Source of the DNA: Mesorhizobium onobrychidis
Lineage (GTDB): Bacteria > Pseudomonadota > Alphaproteobacteria > Rhizobiales > Rhizobiaceae
Assembly (NCBI RefSeq): GCF_024707545.1
Contig: NZ_CP062229.1
Coordinates: 3,391,501-3,455,500, forward strand
Direction of reading: 5' to 3'
Length of the DNA: 64,000 bases
The translations under genes were made by a program, and so were the position numbers. A model generated the notes under the pieces. It ran no database searches and was not told the DNA's origin. It saw only the letters and a list, made by a program, of their open reading frames with translations. This document shows, in pieces, positions 1-12,287 of this stretch; position 1 is the stretch's first letter, and each line of letters starts with the position of its first letter.

Positions 1-1
1 G

Positions 2-733
2 AACCAGGGCCTGTTCGGACCCTGGAAAGCGGACGGCCGCGCCGCCATCAGCCTCGCCGACATGATGGCGATGTCGAGCGGGCTGGAGTTCAACGAGGAT
101 TATGGCGACGTCACCGACGTAACGCGGATGCTCTACCTCGAGCCTGATATGGCGGGCTTTGCCGGATCCAAGTCGCTGACCGGCGAGGTGGGCAAAATGT
201 TTGCCTATTCGAGCGGCACGGCAGTGATGCTGTCGCGGCTCTGGCAGGATGCGATCGGCGATAAGGACGAGGCGCTGGCGTGGCCACGGGTCGCCCTGTT
301 CAATCCACTCGGCATGCAGAGCGCGGTGCTCGAGGCCGACAAGCACGGCACCTTCGTCGGTTCGTCCTATCTCTACGCCACGGCGCGCGACTGGGCGCGC
401 TTCGGCCAGTTCCTGCTGCAGGACGGCGTCTGGAACGGCAAGGACATACTGCCGGCCGGCTTCGTCGGTTGGATGCGGGAAGCAGCACCCGCCACGAAAG
501 TCTATGGCAAGGGCCAGTTGTGGATCGAAGGCCCGGGCGACGAGGAGAGCCCCGGCGCCGGCGTCGCTGCTGGCCTGCCTCAGGACACGTACTGGATGGA
601 GGGGCATGACGGGCAGACGGTCGCCATCATTCCGTCCGAGAAGCTGGTGGTGGTGCGGCTCGGCCTGACGCCGGCCAAGCTCGGCTACCGGCCGCAGACG
701 ATGGTGATGGCGCTGGTAAAGGCGCTCAAATAG
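2..733 (+). CDS. Serine hydrolase, beta-lactamase (class C) fold, 3' part
   Basis: The reading frame is open from base 2, so the gene begins before the window; 243 residues are visible. Seen: an ISLADMMAMSSGLE segment typical of the helix after the active-site serine in class C beta-lactamase/esterase-like proteins, a YSSG motif where the family has its Y-x-N element, and a GHDGQ motif near the C-terminus in place of the HxG/KTG element. The nucleophile SxxK should lie upstream, outside the window. The family covers esterases, D-aminopeptidases and penicillin-binding-like enzymes; the substrate cannot be told from this. The next gene starts 20 bases downstream on the same strand. Confidence 0.85.
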   Translation, partial: NQGLFGPWKADGRAAISLADMMAMSSGLEFNEDYGDVTDVTRMLYLEPDMAGFAGSKSLTGEVGKMFAYSSGTAVMLSRLWQDAIGDKDEALAWPRVALFNPLGMQSAVLEADKHGTFVGSSYLYATARDWARFGQFLLQDGVWNGKDILPAGFVGWMREAAPATKVYGKGQLWIEGPGDEESPGAGVAAGLPQDTYWMEGHDGQTVAIIPSEKLVVVRLGLTPAKLGYRPQTMVMALVKALK

Positions 734-753
734 CTTACCGAGGGAGACCAAGG

Positions 754-1074
754 TTGGGTGTTTTAAGTATCGGCGATGACCTGCAGGTGTGGGGAGGCGG
801 TAGACGAATAATTTATTCGATCATCGAGTATGCGATCGGCATGGTCGGTGAAAAACCTTACCTGACCATACTCAAGGAGAGCTTCGACCGCGGATACAAT
901 CACGCCGATTTGGCTGTATTGACCCGAGATGAGTTAAGCGAATTTCGGGATGCTGCAGCAAGCTATACGCGCAACATTCAGTGGAAGCGGGAAGGACTTA
1001 AAGACTGCGAAGGGTTGATGCAGGGACTTCTAGGCCTCGTCGATGCACGGCTTGCGCAACTTACGACGCATTGA
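754..1074 (+). CDS. Small hypothetical protein, TTG start
   Basis: Predicted 106-residue soluble protein that I do not recognise. The TTG start is chosen because AGGGAG sits 7-8 bases upstream; no ATG is placed suitably. Base composition is clearly less GC-rich than the flanking genes (AT-rich codons such as ATA ATT TAT TCG), which suggests foreign origin. It lies 20 bases after the serine hydrolase, and its 3' end overlaps by 14 bases the stop of the truncated btaB copy on the other strand. It shows no signal peptide or membrane segment; the C-terminal half looks helical and charged. Confidence 0.6.
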   Translation: MGVLSIGDDLQVWGGGRRIIYSIIEYAIGMVGEKPYLTILKESFDRGYNHADLAVLTRDELSEFRDAAASYTRNIQWKREGLKDCEGLMQGLLGLVDARLAQLTTH

Positions 1075-1467
1075 TGGATTTTGCGATTATTCCGAGCCAG
1101 GCATAGCCGCGGTAAAGCGTTCTGAACCGAAGGCTTGCGCTAATCCGCTCGGATTCCGATTCCAGAACGTCGCGCAGCGCTTCACGCGGCTCGACATGGA
1201 ATTTCCTCAACCAGCCGCGCAGCAACCCTCGGAACCAGCGGGGCAGGGCCTCCTGCTGGCCGAAATCGACGACATGCAGCGAGCCGTCAGGTGAAAGGGC
1301 AGCGAGTGCCGCGGATACCGTCTTTTCACAGCCGGGGATCATCGACAGCGAATAGGACACGAATATGCGGTCGAAGCTAGCTAGGCCGAACAGCGCCTTC
1401 GCGTCGAAATCGGTGGCGTCGCCGCGCGCCAACGTGACACGGCCGGACAGGCCTTCACGGGCCATGG
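1061..1467 (-). pseudogene. Truncated btaB copy (methyltransferase 3' fragment)
   Basis: The encoded peptide of about 134 residues matches the C-terminal two thirds of the intact BtaB at 6178-6864 with roughly 90% identity. At DNA level 1093-1467 aligns with 6201-6575 at about 92% (by eye), with no gaps seen. The 5' part, including the SAM-binding motif I (LELGCGTG), is absent, so it cannot be a working methyltransferase. Homology stops abruptly at 1467; the apparent ATG at 1463-1465 is made by a base difference there. The extreme C-terminus (YAWLGIIAKS...) differs from that of the intact copy. The divergence argues against a very recent duplication. Confidence 0.85.
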
Positions 1468-1648
1468 GTCAAAACTCAATCACCTGAACGACCGAGTTCG
1501 GACCCTTCTCAGACATTTGACGCCGAGAGCTGGGGCGACGCAAGTTGGGTGGGAAGCGGACGCTCCGTCGCTAGTCGTTTTTGGAGTACGGATCCTACGA
1601 GCACGGTCAGGCTCAATCTGTCGGGGCGGCCTCTAGAGCGGGATGAAT

Positions 1649-2251
1649 TTAGGTTGGCGCATAGCCGGCCTCGATGAAGTAATTTCTGCATTCGGTTGAA
1701 GTGACAGTGCCGAGGATTTGGCCGATGGCGTCACAGACGGTCTCGACCGTTCGCTTGGCAGCCTTGCGCAGCCAATGCTTGAGCTTGGCGAAGAATTTCT
1801 CAATAGGGTTGAGGTCGGGGGAGTATTTGGGCAGCAAGAACAGCCTGGCGCCGGCCGAGCGGATGGCACGGCGCACGGCCTTGCCCTTGTGCGAACCGAG
1901 ATTGTCCATGATGACGATGTCACCGGGCTTGAGGGTTGGGACGAGAACCGCATCGACATAGAGCTGGAAACGCTCGCCGTTGATCGGTCCGTCGATCAGC
2001 CATGGTGCATCGACACGGTCGTGGCGCAGTGCCGCCAAGAAGGTCATGGTCTTCCAATGACCGTGCGGCACCTTGGCCTTGATCCTCTCGCCGCGCGGCG
2101 CCCATCCTCTGAGCGGCGCCATATTGGTCTTGGTCCAGGTCTCGTCGATGAACACCAGGCGGGAAGGATCGATGCGGTCCTGATACTTTACCCACTGTGC
2201 CCGCCGGCGCGCCACATCCGGGCGATCCTGCTCACTGGCGATCAGCGTCTT
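1649..2251 (-). CDS. IS630 transposase, orfB (DDE catalytic part)
   Basis: Catalytic part, about 200 residues when read from the A7 slip site at 2250-2256; the frame itself stays open upstream to 2476. The DDE residues are visible: D in FIDETW, D in MDNLGSHKG, and E in SPDLNPIEKFFAKLK. The stop codon lies inside the left inverted repeat. There is no good independent start with a ribosome binding site, so expression probably depends on -1 frameshifting or transcriptional slippage from orfA. If slippage does not occur, this would simply be a frameshifted, dead transposase. Confidence 0.88.
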   Translation of the reverse strand, partial: KTLIASEQDRPDVARRRAQWVKYQDRIDPSRLVFIDETWTKTNMAPLRGWAPRGERIKAKVPHGHWKTMTFLAALRHDRVDAPWLIDGPINGERFQLYVDAVLVPTLKPGDIVIMDNLGSHKGKAVRRAIRSAGARLFLLPKYSPDLNPIEKFFAKLKHWLRKAAKRTVETVCDAIGQILGTVTSTECRNYFIEAGYAPT

Positions 2252-2595
2252 TTTTTGTGACTGAGCTTCTCGGCGTGAACGAACTCCCACACCGAGCGGT
2301 AATCGACCTTCAGGCCGTGATCGCCAAGCTCGGCCACAAGACCGCGCAGTGTGAACTCCGCCGCCCGGCAGCGCCGCAGCAGCCACTCCCGATGCTCTCC
2401 GGCAATCTTCTTCGGTCTGTGCCCACCCATCTTGCCGGGTGTCAGCTTGTTCGTCTCGCGCAAGCGGCGCACCCATCGGATGACCGTGCTGATTCCAACC
2501 CCGTAGCGCTCTGCCGCCTGACGTCGCGACAGGCCCTCCTGCTCAACCGACGCTACCACCCGCGTGCGAAGATCCATCGAGTAAGGCTTGCCCAT
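2242..2595 (-). CDS. IS630 transposase, orfA (DNA-binding part)
   Basis: 117-residue N-terminal frame of the transposase. It begins MGKPYSMDLRTRVV and holds a helix-turn-helix of the IS630/Tc1 type (SRRQAAERYGVGISTVIRWV, about residues 23-42). It ends at a TGA just after a run of seven A on the coding strand (2250-2256). A -1 slip there joins it to orfB, giving a fused protein of about 315 residues, near the usual size for the family. Alone it would bind the ends but lack catalysis. Confidence 0.88.
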   Translation of the reverse strand: MGKPYSMDLRTRVVASVEQEGLSRRQAAERYGVGISTVIRWVRRLRETNKLTPGKMGGHRPKKIAGEHREWLLRRCRAAEFTLRGLVAELGDHGLKVDYRSVWEFVHAEKLSHKKRR

Positions 2596-2792
2596 CCATG
2601 CTGGCCTCCTGACCCAGCCAGCAGGTTGAATCAGATTTGCTCGCCTTCGGGAATCCCCTTTCGATTCAGACTCAATTCATCCCGCTCTAGTCCGGCGATA
2701 TCGAATTTCACCATAGAGCACCACTTCGGCGACGCGTTTGGATTGCCGCGATCGCTCGTCAGTTCACCTAAGCCGCCTCGGCAGGGTGTGAA

Positions 2793-3998
2793 CTACTCGG
2801 GATAAGTCTCGACGCCCTCCGGCGCCCCCCTGTGGAAAAGGACAAATACCAAGGTATTGCCGGCCTCGGCCGTCGTATCGCTGCGCAGACCCGCCACCTC
2901 TCCAGCCACGCTGCTGGTGTACTCCGCAACCACCTCGCCGAAGCTGTTACGCTGAATGGCCACTTTCTGTCCGGGTCCGACCTTGTCGTTCAGCTTGACC
3001 AGATGCTCGACGAACCCGGCCTGGGTTGCCAGGATCGGGAACGCACTGTTGCCGACAAAAACATTCACGTCCTTGCCTGTGCGTCCCATTGGCTCGGCAA
3101 GGATGCCATGATGCTTGAGGACGTTCATCGTGCCTTCAACGAATAGGGGAATCATCTCAAGGTCGAGGATACGCGCAGCACCAACCTCTGGACAAAAGGA
3201 TGGGATACCCGCGGCGACAAACGCGTTATGAAGGACACTTGGATACACAGGATTGTCGAAGATCTGGCCCACTGGATAAAGTTCCAGCATCGCCTTGATC
3301 TCGGGCACATCCATGTCGCCAATATTGAATGCGGAGGCATCGAATCCGGTCGTCCCGGTATGGAAGTCGATTGCGACGTCAGCGTTCGGCCGAAGGAGCC
3401 GGTTGAACAGGAGACCGGCGTGGCGGCTGGCCGCACTGGCACCGTTCTCGTTGCCGGGCCATTCCCTATTCATGTCGATCAGGTCAATGCCCCTGCCAGA
3501 ATTGGGCCATCTGCGCTGCATGCTTTCCATGGCTGGACGGGACACGTCCGTGACCGCCATCACTGTGCCCGACATCTCCGCCGGATCAAGTTGGTTCATC
3601 ACGGTCTGGACCGTATGCACAGAACTCATCTCGTCACCATGCACACCACTGACCAGGACAGCGCGCTTGCCCGGCTTTGCCCCCTTGGCGACCGTCACGG
3701 ACACATACCAGTGCTGTCCGGTGGGCATCTGCACGCCCTGAAAATACAGAAGGTGCTTCTTGCCGGGCTCCAGGTCCTTGACGTCGAGCGCGCTGACGAC
3801 TTTCTTCCCCTGGATCATATCGCCGGTATAGACCGTTGCTGATAGCGCACCCGGTGTCGGGCTAACAGATGAAGCCGCTGAGTCCTGGGCGTTCGCAGAA
3901 CCAGCATTGGCCGCGAAGACGGCCGCCGCGCCTACCGAGGCAATGGATGCTACAATTAGATCCCGGCGATCGAGGCCTTTTTTAGGTTTGTCCGACAT
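2793..3998 (-). CDS. M14-type (succinylglutamate desuccinylase/aspartoacylase) metallohydrolase, Tat-exported
   Basis: 401 residues from the ATG at 3998, which has AAGGAG nine bases upstream; the longer frame to 4124 lacks such a site. The N-terminus has a twin-arginine signal (LDRRDLIVASIASVG then an A-rich region ending about ANAQD), so the protein is probably exported folded. Zinc ligands of the family are visible: HGDE in GVHGDEMSS and H in DFHTGTTGFD; NREWPG matches the substrate-binding arginine region and CPEVG the catalytic glutamate. Members deacylate N-acyl amino acids; the substrate here is unknown. It lies about 100 bases downstream of the membrane hydrolase gene on the same strand, inside the patch bounded by btaB copies. 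Confidence 0.85.
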   Translation of the reverse strand: MSDKPKKGLDRRDLIVASIASVGAAAVFAANAGSANAQDSAASSVSPTPGALSATVYTGDMIQGKKVVSALDVKDLEPGKKHLLYFQGVQMPTGQHWYVSVTVAKGAKPGKRAVLVSGVHGDEMSSVHTVQTVMNQLDPAEMSGTVMAVTDVSRPAMESMQRRWPNSGRGIDLIDMNREWPGNENGASAASRHAGLLFNRLLRPNADVAIDFHTGTTGFDASAFNIGDMDVPEIKAMLELYPVGQIFDNPVYPSVLHNAFVAAGIPSFCPEVGAARILDLEMIPLFVEGTMNVLKHHGILAEPMGRTGKDVNVFVGNSAFPILATQAGFVEHLVKLNDKVGPGQKVAIQRNSFGEVVAEYTSSVAGEVAGLRSDTTAEAGNTLVFVLFHRGAPEGVETYPE

Positions 3999-4101
3999 GA
4001 TGGGGATCTCCTTATGTCGTGTGGAAAGCCAAAGTCGAATGCCAAATGTGTAGACTTTCGTAAGCAAACCGCTCGCATAACGCACTCGTCGCAGGCAGCG
4101 A

Positions 4102-5754
4102 TCACATCCTGCCGCGAGCGGCAAGATACTGCTTCAATCGCGCGATCTGGTCGGCAGACCAGCCCTGCGGATCAGTCACCGCGAGCCACGCGTCGACGTA
4201 GTGTTCGGGCGCAAAGACATGACCATAGCCCATCGGCGTACTGGTCGCGACGGCCATGTCAAAGGCCAACTGTAGCATCGATACCACCGGATACCACCGC
4301 AGTTCCGGCGAGACGTCCGGGCCGCGTGGAGCGTCCATCCACTCGGGACGACGATAGAAGTCGCGATAATCGAAAAACGTAATCGCATCGCTGGCATATT
4401 GGAGGTAGACAATGCGCATGGGACCCCAAGGCGCGTCCGCCGGACCGGTCTCGCCATTCTGGTTCATGAAGCGGACGAACGAACCGTTCCGGAACCGCGG
4501 CAACCAAGCAGGCGTACCGGCATTGCGATGCTCCGTTATGCTGCGCCAAATTCTGCTCTCAAAGGGCGGACCGCTCCACAGCGCCCCTTGGACAGGGTCA
4601 CCAAGTATCTCGAAAAGCTCCACCGATCTCTCGGAGTTCATCGCTCCGAGGCTCAGGCCATGCAGATAGAGTTTGGGTCGCCTGTCGTGGGGAAGCGTCG
4701 TCCAGTATTCATAGACTGCGGCAAACAAAGCCCTTGCTGCTTCCGAGCCGTATTCCGGCTCGACCAGCAACGATAGCGGGCTCGACAGATAGGAGTACTG
4801 CTGGGCAACACTCGCCACGTCGCCATTGTGGAGGTATTCAACCGTATCCATCGAGGCGGGATCGATCCAGCCACTTCCGGTAGGCGTGATGACGACCAGT
4901 ACGGAGCGTTCGAAGGCCCCGACGCGCTTCGATTCCTCAAGGGCAAGTTGCGCCCTCTCTTCGGCCGTGTCGGCCGCCCGAAGCCCCACATAGACCCGGA
5001 TGGGTTCGCGCGCATCCTTTTGCGTGAACGTGCTTATCTCGCTAGCGGTAGGTCCCGTCGCGATGAACTCCCGTCCTGCCCGTCCAAGTTCTTTCCAGCT
5101 GACGAGGGAAGCGGCGCTGCCGGTCTTGAGCGGAGATGTCGGCTGCGCTCGATCCGGTTCGACGAGGGCATCAAACGTTGCGAAGGACGAATCGGCGACG
5201 TAGAGCGCGTAGCGGACGAGCACGCCATTTGCGACCGCCCAGAACAGCAATATCGCGACAGTGAAACCGATCACATTCGAAACCCTGCGGGGGACGAAGC
5301 GGCCCGACCTTTCTGAAATCAAACGGGAGATGCGTTTGAAGAGCCGGGCCAGCGCGATGAGCATCAGGAACGTGACGATCGCGATGACGCAGACTTCAAG
5401 CGGATGCGCGCTCGTCACGGGTTCGAGGTGCATCAGTTGACGGATTGAATTTTGCCATTCCGCTGCCCACCATAAAAACAAGATGGCGATTGCTGCGCAA
5501 ATGGCCGCGACGGCGATCTTAAGAGCAAGCAGGAACCGCTCACGCGGTTCCGGAAGCTCCATATAGGCCCACAGCCAGCGCCACGCGACTCCGATGCCGT
5601 ATCCGGCGGCGAAACATGCCCCGGAGAGCACGCCCTGGGTCAGACAGGTTCGAGGAACAAGGGTCGGCGTAAGAGAAGCTACGAAGAACAGCGTGCCCAC
5701 GACGAGGCCGCCAGCAGAAAGCGTGCGCCAGAACTTTGCCAGCCAGTTACGCAT
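4102..5754 (-). CDS. Membrane alpha/beta-hydrolase (DUF2319/Abhydrolase_9 type)
   Basis: 550 residues if started at the ATG at 5754 (MRNWLAKFWRTL), just before the first membrane segment; the frame is open to 6027, so the start is uncertain. The N-terminal third has several hydrophobic segments (for example VVGTLFFVASLTPTLVP, IAVAAICAAIAILFLWW, VCVIAIVTFLMLIALA and VIGFTVAILLFWAVA). The C-terminal part is an alpha/beta-hydrolase with nucleophile motif GLSLG in YLHGLSLGAMNSE. This two-part layout is that of Abhydrolase_9_N plus Abhydrolase_9. Role unknown; lipid or ester hydrolysis at the membrane is a reasonable guess. Same strand as the M14 hydrolase that follows, possibly one transcript. 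Confidence 0.8.
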   Translation of the reverse strand: MRNWLAKFWRTLSAGGLVVGTLFFVASLTPTLVPRTCLTQGVLSGACFAAGYGIGVAWRWLWAYMELPEPRERFLLALKIAVAAICAAIAILFLWWAAEWQNSIRQLMHLEPVTSAHPLEVCVIAIVTFLMLIALARLFKRISRLISERSGRFVPRRVSNVIGFTVAILLFWAVANGVLVRYALYVADSSFATFDALVEPDRAQPTSPLKTGSAASLVSWKELGRAGREFIATGPTASEISTFTQKDAREPIRVYVGLRAADTAEERAQLALEESKRVGAFERSVLVVITPTGSGWIDPASMDTVEYLHNGDVASVAQQYSYLSSPLSLLVEPEYGSEAARALFAAVYEYWTTLPHDRRPKLYLHGLSLGAMNSERSVELFEILGDPVQGALWSGPPFESRIWRSITEHRNAGTPAWLPRFRNGSFVRFMNQNGETGPADAPWGPMRIVYLQYASDAITFFDYRDFYRRPEWMDAPRGPDVSPELRWYPVVSMLQLAFDMAVATSTPMGYGHVFAPEHYVDAWLAVTDPQGWSADQIARLKQYLAARGRM

Positions 5755-6177
5755 TTGGTCGCTTCGCTTCTCCCAGGATAGTGGTCTCGCGATGAATACG
5801 ACCAGCCCATCATGGCTTGCTCTCGCGTTTTGTAGAAGGAGGGCAGGATAAATTTCCAGCTGCTCCGTCCGGCAAGTCGCAATATCTGGTTGAGTTGCAT
5901 TGCGATCGCCAAAAATCCCCGTCGCTATTGGAGAGCCGATGTTTGCAAATGGCGCGACCGCAACGGGAAGCCCGAACGAGTCAAGAGGATACTCGGTTGA
6001 GCGTTGGCCTTTCGCGCCGGAAGACACAAGCGGCGTTCGCCAGGTCTAGTCTAAGCCGATTCAGAGTTCGTTCTCGTGAAGAGCGTGGCGAGGTGGACAG
6101 CAAAGTCCGCTCCTGACGCGCGAAGTTGCCCGTCTTCGACTCCGGCTCGGCCTGACCTGAATTTCAACACACCCTGA
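5755..6177. other. Gap between the acquired hydrolase gene and btaB
   Basis: 423 bases without a gene I can support. The hydrolase frame stays open through 5755-6027 but looks non-coding (no domain, no membrane segment). The promoter of the minus-strand hydrolase gene should lie here. The homology between the two btaB copies begins only at 6201, so this gap belongs to the inserted patch or its junction. Confidence 0.5.
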
Positions 6178-6864
6178 CTAGCTGCGCTGCCCGACCACGG
6201 CGAGCCAGGCGTAGCCGCGATAAAGCGTTCTGAACCGAAGGCTTGCGCCATTCCGCTCGGATTCCGATTCCAGAACGTCGCGCAGCGATTCACGCGGCTC
6301 GACATGGAATTTTCTCAACCAGCCGCGCAGCAGGGTGCGGAACCAGCGCGGCAGGGCCTCCTGCTGGCCGAAATCGACGACATGCAGCGAGCCATCAGGG
6401 GAAAGGGCGGCTAGTGCCGCCGATATGGTCTTTTCCCAGCCGGGGATCATCGACAGCGAATAGGACACGAATATGCGGTCGAAACTCTCGAGCCCGAACA
6501 GCGCCTTCGCATCGAAATCGGTGGCGTCGCCGCGCGCCAGCGCAACACGGCCGGACAGGCCTTCGCGGGCAATGGCAGCAGTGGCCGTTTCCAGCATTTC
6601 GGCTGAAATATCGAGCCCGAAGAAGCGGGCGTCGGGAAAGCGGCGGGCGGCGAGGACGATGTTGCGGCCGGTGCCGCAGCCGAGTTCGAGCACGGTGCCG
6701 CCGGCCGGAACATCCAGTCCTGATATCAGCCGGTCGCGGCCGAGCAGATAGTATTTGCGGGTCAGGTCGTAGATGTGGCGCTGCCAGTGGTAGACGCCGT
6801 CCATCAGCTCGGCGTGCCCGGCCGGCGGTTCGGCGTGCCTGGCCGGCAGTTCGGTCGCGCTCAT
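6178..6864 (-). CDS. btaB: BtaB, SAM-dependent N-methyltransferase of betaine lipid synthesis
   Basis: 228 residues. Methylates diacylglyceryl-homoserine three times to diacylglyceryl-N,N,N-trimethylhomoserine (DGTS), using S-adenosylmethionine at the inner membrane. Seen: a class I methyltransferase motif I VLELGCGTGRN (residues 58-68), the acidic end of strand 2 in GLDIS, and ARGDATDF and FVSYSLSMIPGW in the later motifs. The start is fixed by an ATGA overlap with the stop of btaA, which shows translational coupling. The family assignment rests mainly on the neighbour btaA. A degenerate second copy lies at 1061-1467. Confidence 0.9.
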   Translation of the reverse strand: MSATELPARHAEPPAGHAELMDGVYHWQRHIYDLTRKYYLLGRDRLISGLDVPAGGTVLELGCGTGRNIVLAARRFPDARFFGLDISAEMLETATAAIAREGLSGRVALARGDATDFDAKALFGLESFDRIFVSYSLSMIPGWEKTISAALAALSPDGSLHVVDFGQQEALPRWFRTLLRGWLRKFHVEPRESLRDVLESESERNGASLRFRTLYRGYAWLAVVGQRS

Positions 6865-8108
6865 GCGGACTGCTTCACATAGAGGTGGAAGCCGCCATAG
6901 ATGGCCGAACGGTCGCGGGCCGAGAATTCGCGCGAGGCTTCGTCGGCATAGCTCCACTGGTCGAGCAGCGAATTCGAGACCCGGCCAGGCAACAGGCTGG
7001 GTTCGGCTGCGGTGCGGAAAATGACGCGGGCATCAGTCGACGCGGTCCGGGTGATCTCGGCCCACAGCGCATTGAGCTGGTCGTCGGTCATCCAGTCCTG
7101 CGCGTCGAGCAGGACGAAGCGGTCGACCGAACCGGCATCCTTGCCGGCGAGAAATTCGATCAGATTGGCATGATGGATGGCGACGCGGTCGACATTGTTG
7201 CGGATCGTATTGTAGTTGCGCTTTTCGAGATAGGCAGGCAGCGCCGCCTCGCCGGGATTGGGATAGCGGCGGGCAAAAGCCTGCCAGGCGAAATAGTTGT
7301 TCTCTAGCGGAAAATCGCAGGCGAGCTTTTCGAGCCGGGCCTTCAGCACGCTGGCCATGGTGCCGTCGCCCGAGGTGATCAGCGAATCATATTGTGCCGG
7401 CGGAATGCCAAGGCCGAACAGCGAGGCTTTTCGCGATGTTGCCCATTTCAGCAGCGGTTTTTCGAAGACCGGCGCCAGCTCGTCGTCGAAGAAGCGGCGC
7501 TGGTCGGCGAGGCTTTTGGCTTCCATGATGCCGGCCGGATCGACACCGAAGAATTTGGCGGTGCGGTGACCCATGGCGATGAACAGACCGAGCAGCCCGG
7601 TCTGGTAGAAATTGCGGTCGAAGACGGCGATGCGGCGACGGAGGCGCCAGTTGCGACGCTCCCAGTAATGGCGGCTGACCGGGTCGAGATGCGGCGCGAT
7701 GAAGCGGTCGTAGGCTTGCGAATTGTGACGGGTCTGGGCAGCGCCGAAGAAACGGAACAGGTCGCCCTGCGAGGGCAGATGGCGCACCGCCTCGAGCTTC
7801 ATGCGGTTCAGCGCGATATGGGCGGCGTTGAGATCGACGGCGTCGATCCTTTCGGGCGCCCGGGTGAGATAGGCGAGGATGTTGCAGCCGCCCGAGGCGA
7901 TGGTGACGACGCGGTGGCCCTGGCCAAGCTGCATCGCCTCCATGTCGACGTCAGGGTCTTCCCAGATCTGCGGATAGACGAGGCCGGAAAACAGCAAGGC
8001 GAAGAGCCGTTCGGAAACGCCGGCCTTTGACAGCGGGCGGTTCTGGTATACGGCCTTGCCAACTTCCTTGCCGCGGCGAAAAACCAGTTCTCCGGAAATG
8101 TCGGTCAT
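6861..8108 (-). CDS. btaA: BtaA, SAM:diacylglycerol 3-amino-3-carboxypropyl transferase
   Basis: 415 residues. First enzyme of DGTS synthesis: moves the aminocarboxypropyl group of SAM onto diacylglycerol. Seen: N-terminal RLFALLFSGLVYPQIWEDPDVD, a SAM-binding segment VVTIASGGCNILAY (about residues 67-80), then IDAVDLNAAHIALNRMK, all characteristic of BtaA. The start at 8108 (MTDISGELVFRRG) is preferred over the upstream ATG at 8159 because that ATG lies inside the Pho box at 8158-8175. The gene overlaps btaB by four bases. In rhizobia these lipids replace phospholipids when phosphate is short. Confidence 0.93.
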   Translation of the reverse strand: MTDISGELVFRRGKEVGKAVYQNRPLSKAGVSERLFALLFSGLVYPQIWEDPDVDMEAMQLGQGHRVVTIASGGCNILAYLTRAPERIDAVDLNAAHIALNRMKLEAVRHLPSQGDLFRFFGAAQTRHNSQAYDRFIAPHLDPVSRHYWERRNWRLRRRIAVFDRNFYQTGLLGLFIAMGHRTAKFFGVDPAGIMEAKSLADQRRFFDDELAPVFEKPLLKWATSRKASLFGLGIPPAQYDSLITSGDGTMASVLKARLEKLACDFPLENNYFAWQAFARRYPNPGEAALPAYLEKRNYNTIRNNVDRVAIHHANLIEFLAGKDAGSVDRFVLLDAQDWMTDDQLNALWAEITRTASTDARVIFRTAAEPSLLPGRVSNSLLDQWSYADEASREFSARDRSAIYGGFHLYVKQSA

Positions 8109-8157
8109 GGCAAGGCGATTCCCCGTTTGCTTTGCCGCAAGCGGGTAGCGCAGGGTC

Positions 8158-8175
8158 ATGACAGGCCGGTGACAA
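8158..8175 (-). promoter_or_regulatory. Pho box (PhoB operator) upstream of btaA
   Basis: On the minus strand the sequence reads TTGTCAC-CGGC-CTGTCAT: two 7-base direct repeats of the CTGTCA(T/C) consensus with the 4-base spacer and 11-base period of a PhoB site. It lies about 50 bases upstream of the btaA start and 17 bases after the stop of the preceding gene. Known biology: betaine lipid genes of Sinorhizobium are PhoB-dependent. Expected effect: activation under phosphate limitation. No convincing -10 hexamer was picked. Confidence 0.8.
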
Positions 8176-8191
8176 GCCTGTTGAAGCGAGC

Positions 8192-12127
<3,936 letters not shown>

Positions 12128-12287
12128 TTTATTGATTCAGTGTGTTAATTCGCCATGGCTTGGTGGGCAACGGCAAAAGCAGATGATGTTACATGCGGAA
12201 ATGCAACGTTATGAAACTCATAGGCGCCTGATGCATTTTCTCCTCGATCGTCACCGGTAGCGGGGGCGTGATTAGAGGAGAGATGTT

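Larger units (their letters stand above)
1636..2687 (-). mobile_element. IS630-family insertion sequence, complete
   Basis: An element of 1052 bp bounded by inverted ends GAGCGGGATGAATT (1636-1649 and the complement at 2674-2687), with a TA dinucleotide on each side (1634-1635 and 2688-2689). TA target duplication is the hallmark of IS630/Tc1-mariner transposition. It carries two overlapping transposase frames on the minus strand. Both ends and all three catalytic residues are present, so it may still be active if frameshifting works. Confidence 0.92.

Noticed and set aside
5755..6027. N-terminal extension of the membrane hydrolase to 641 residues
   Set aside because: The extra 91 residues have no signal peptide, membrane segment or domain, and the first hydrophobic helix follows the ATG at 5754.
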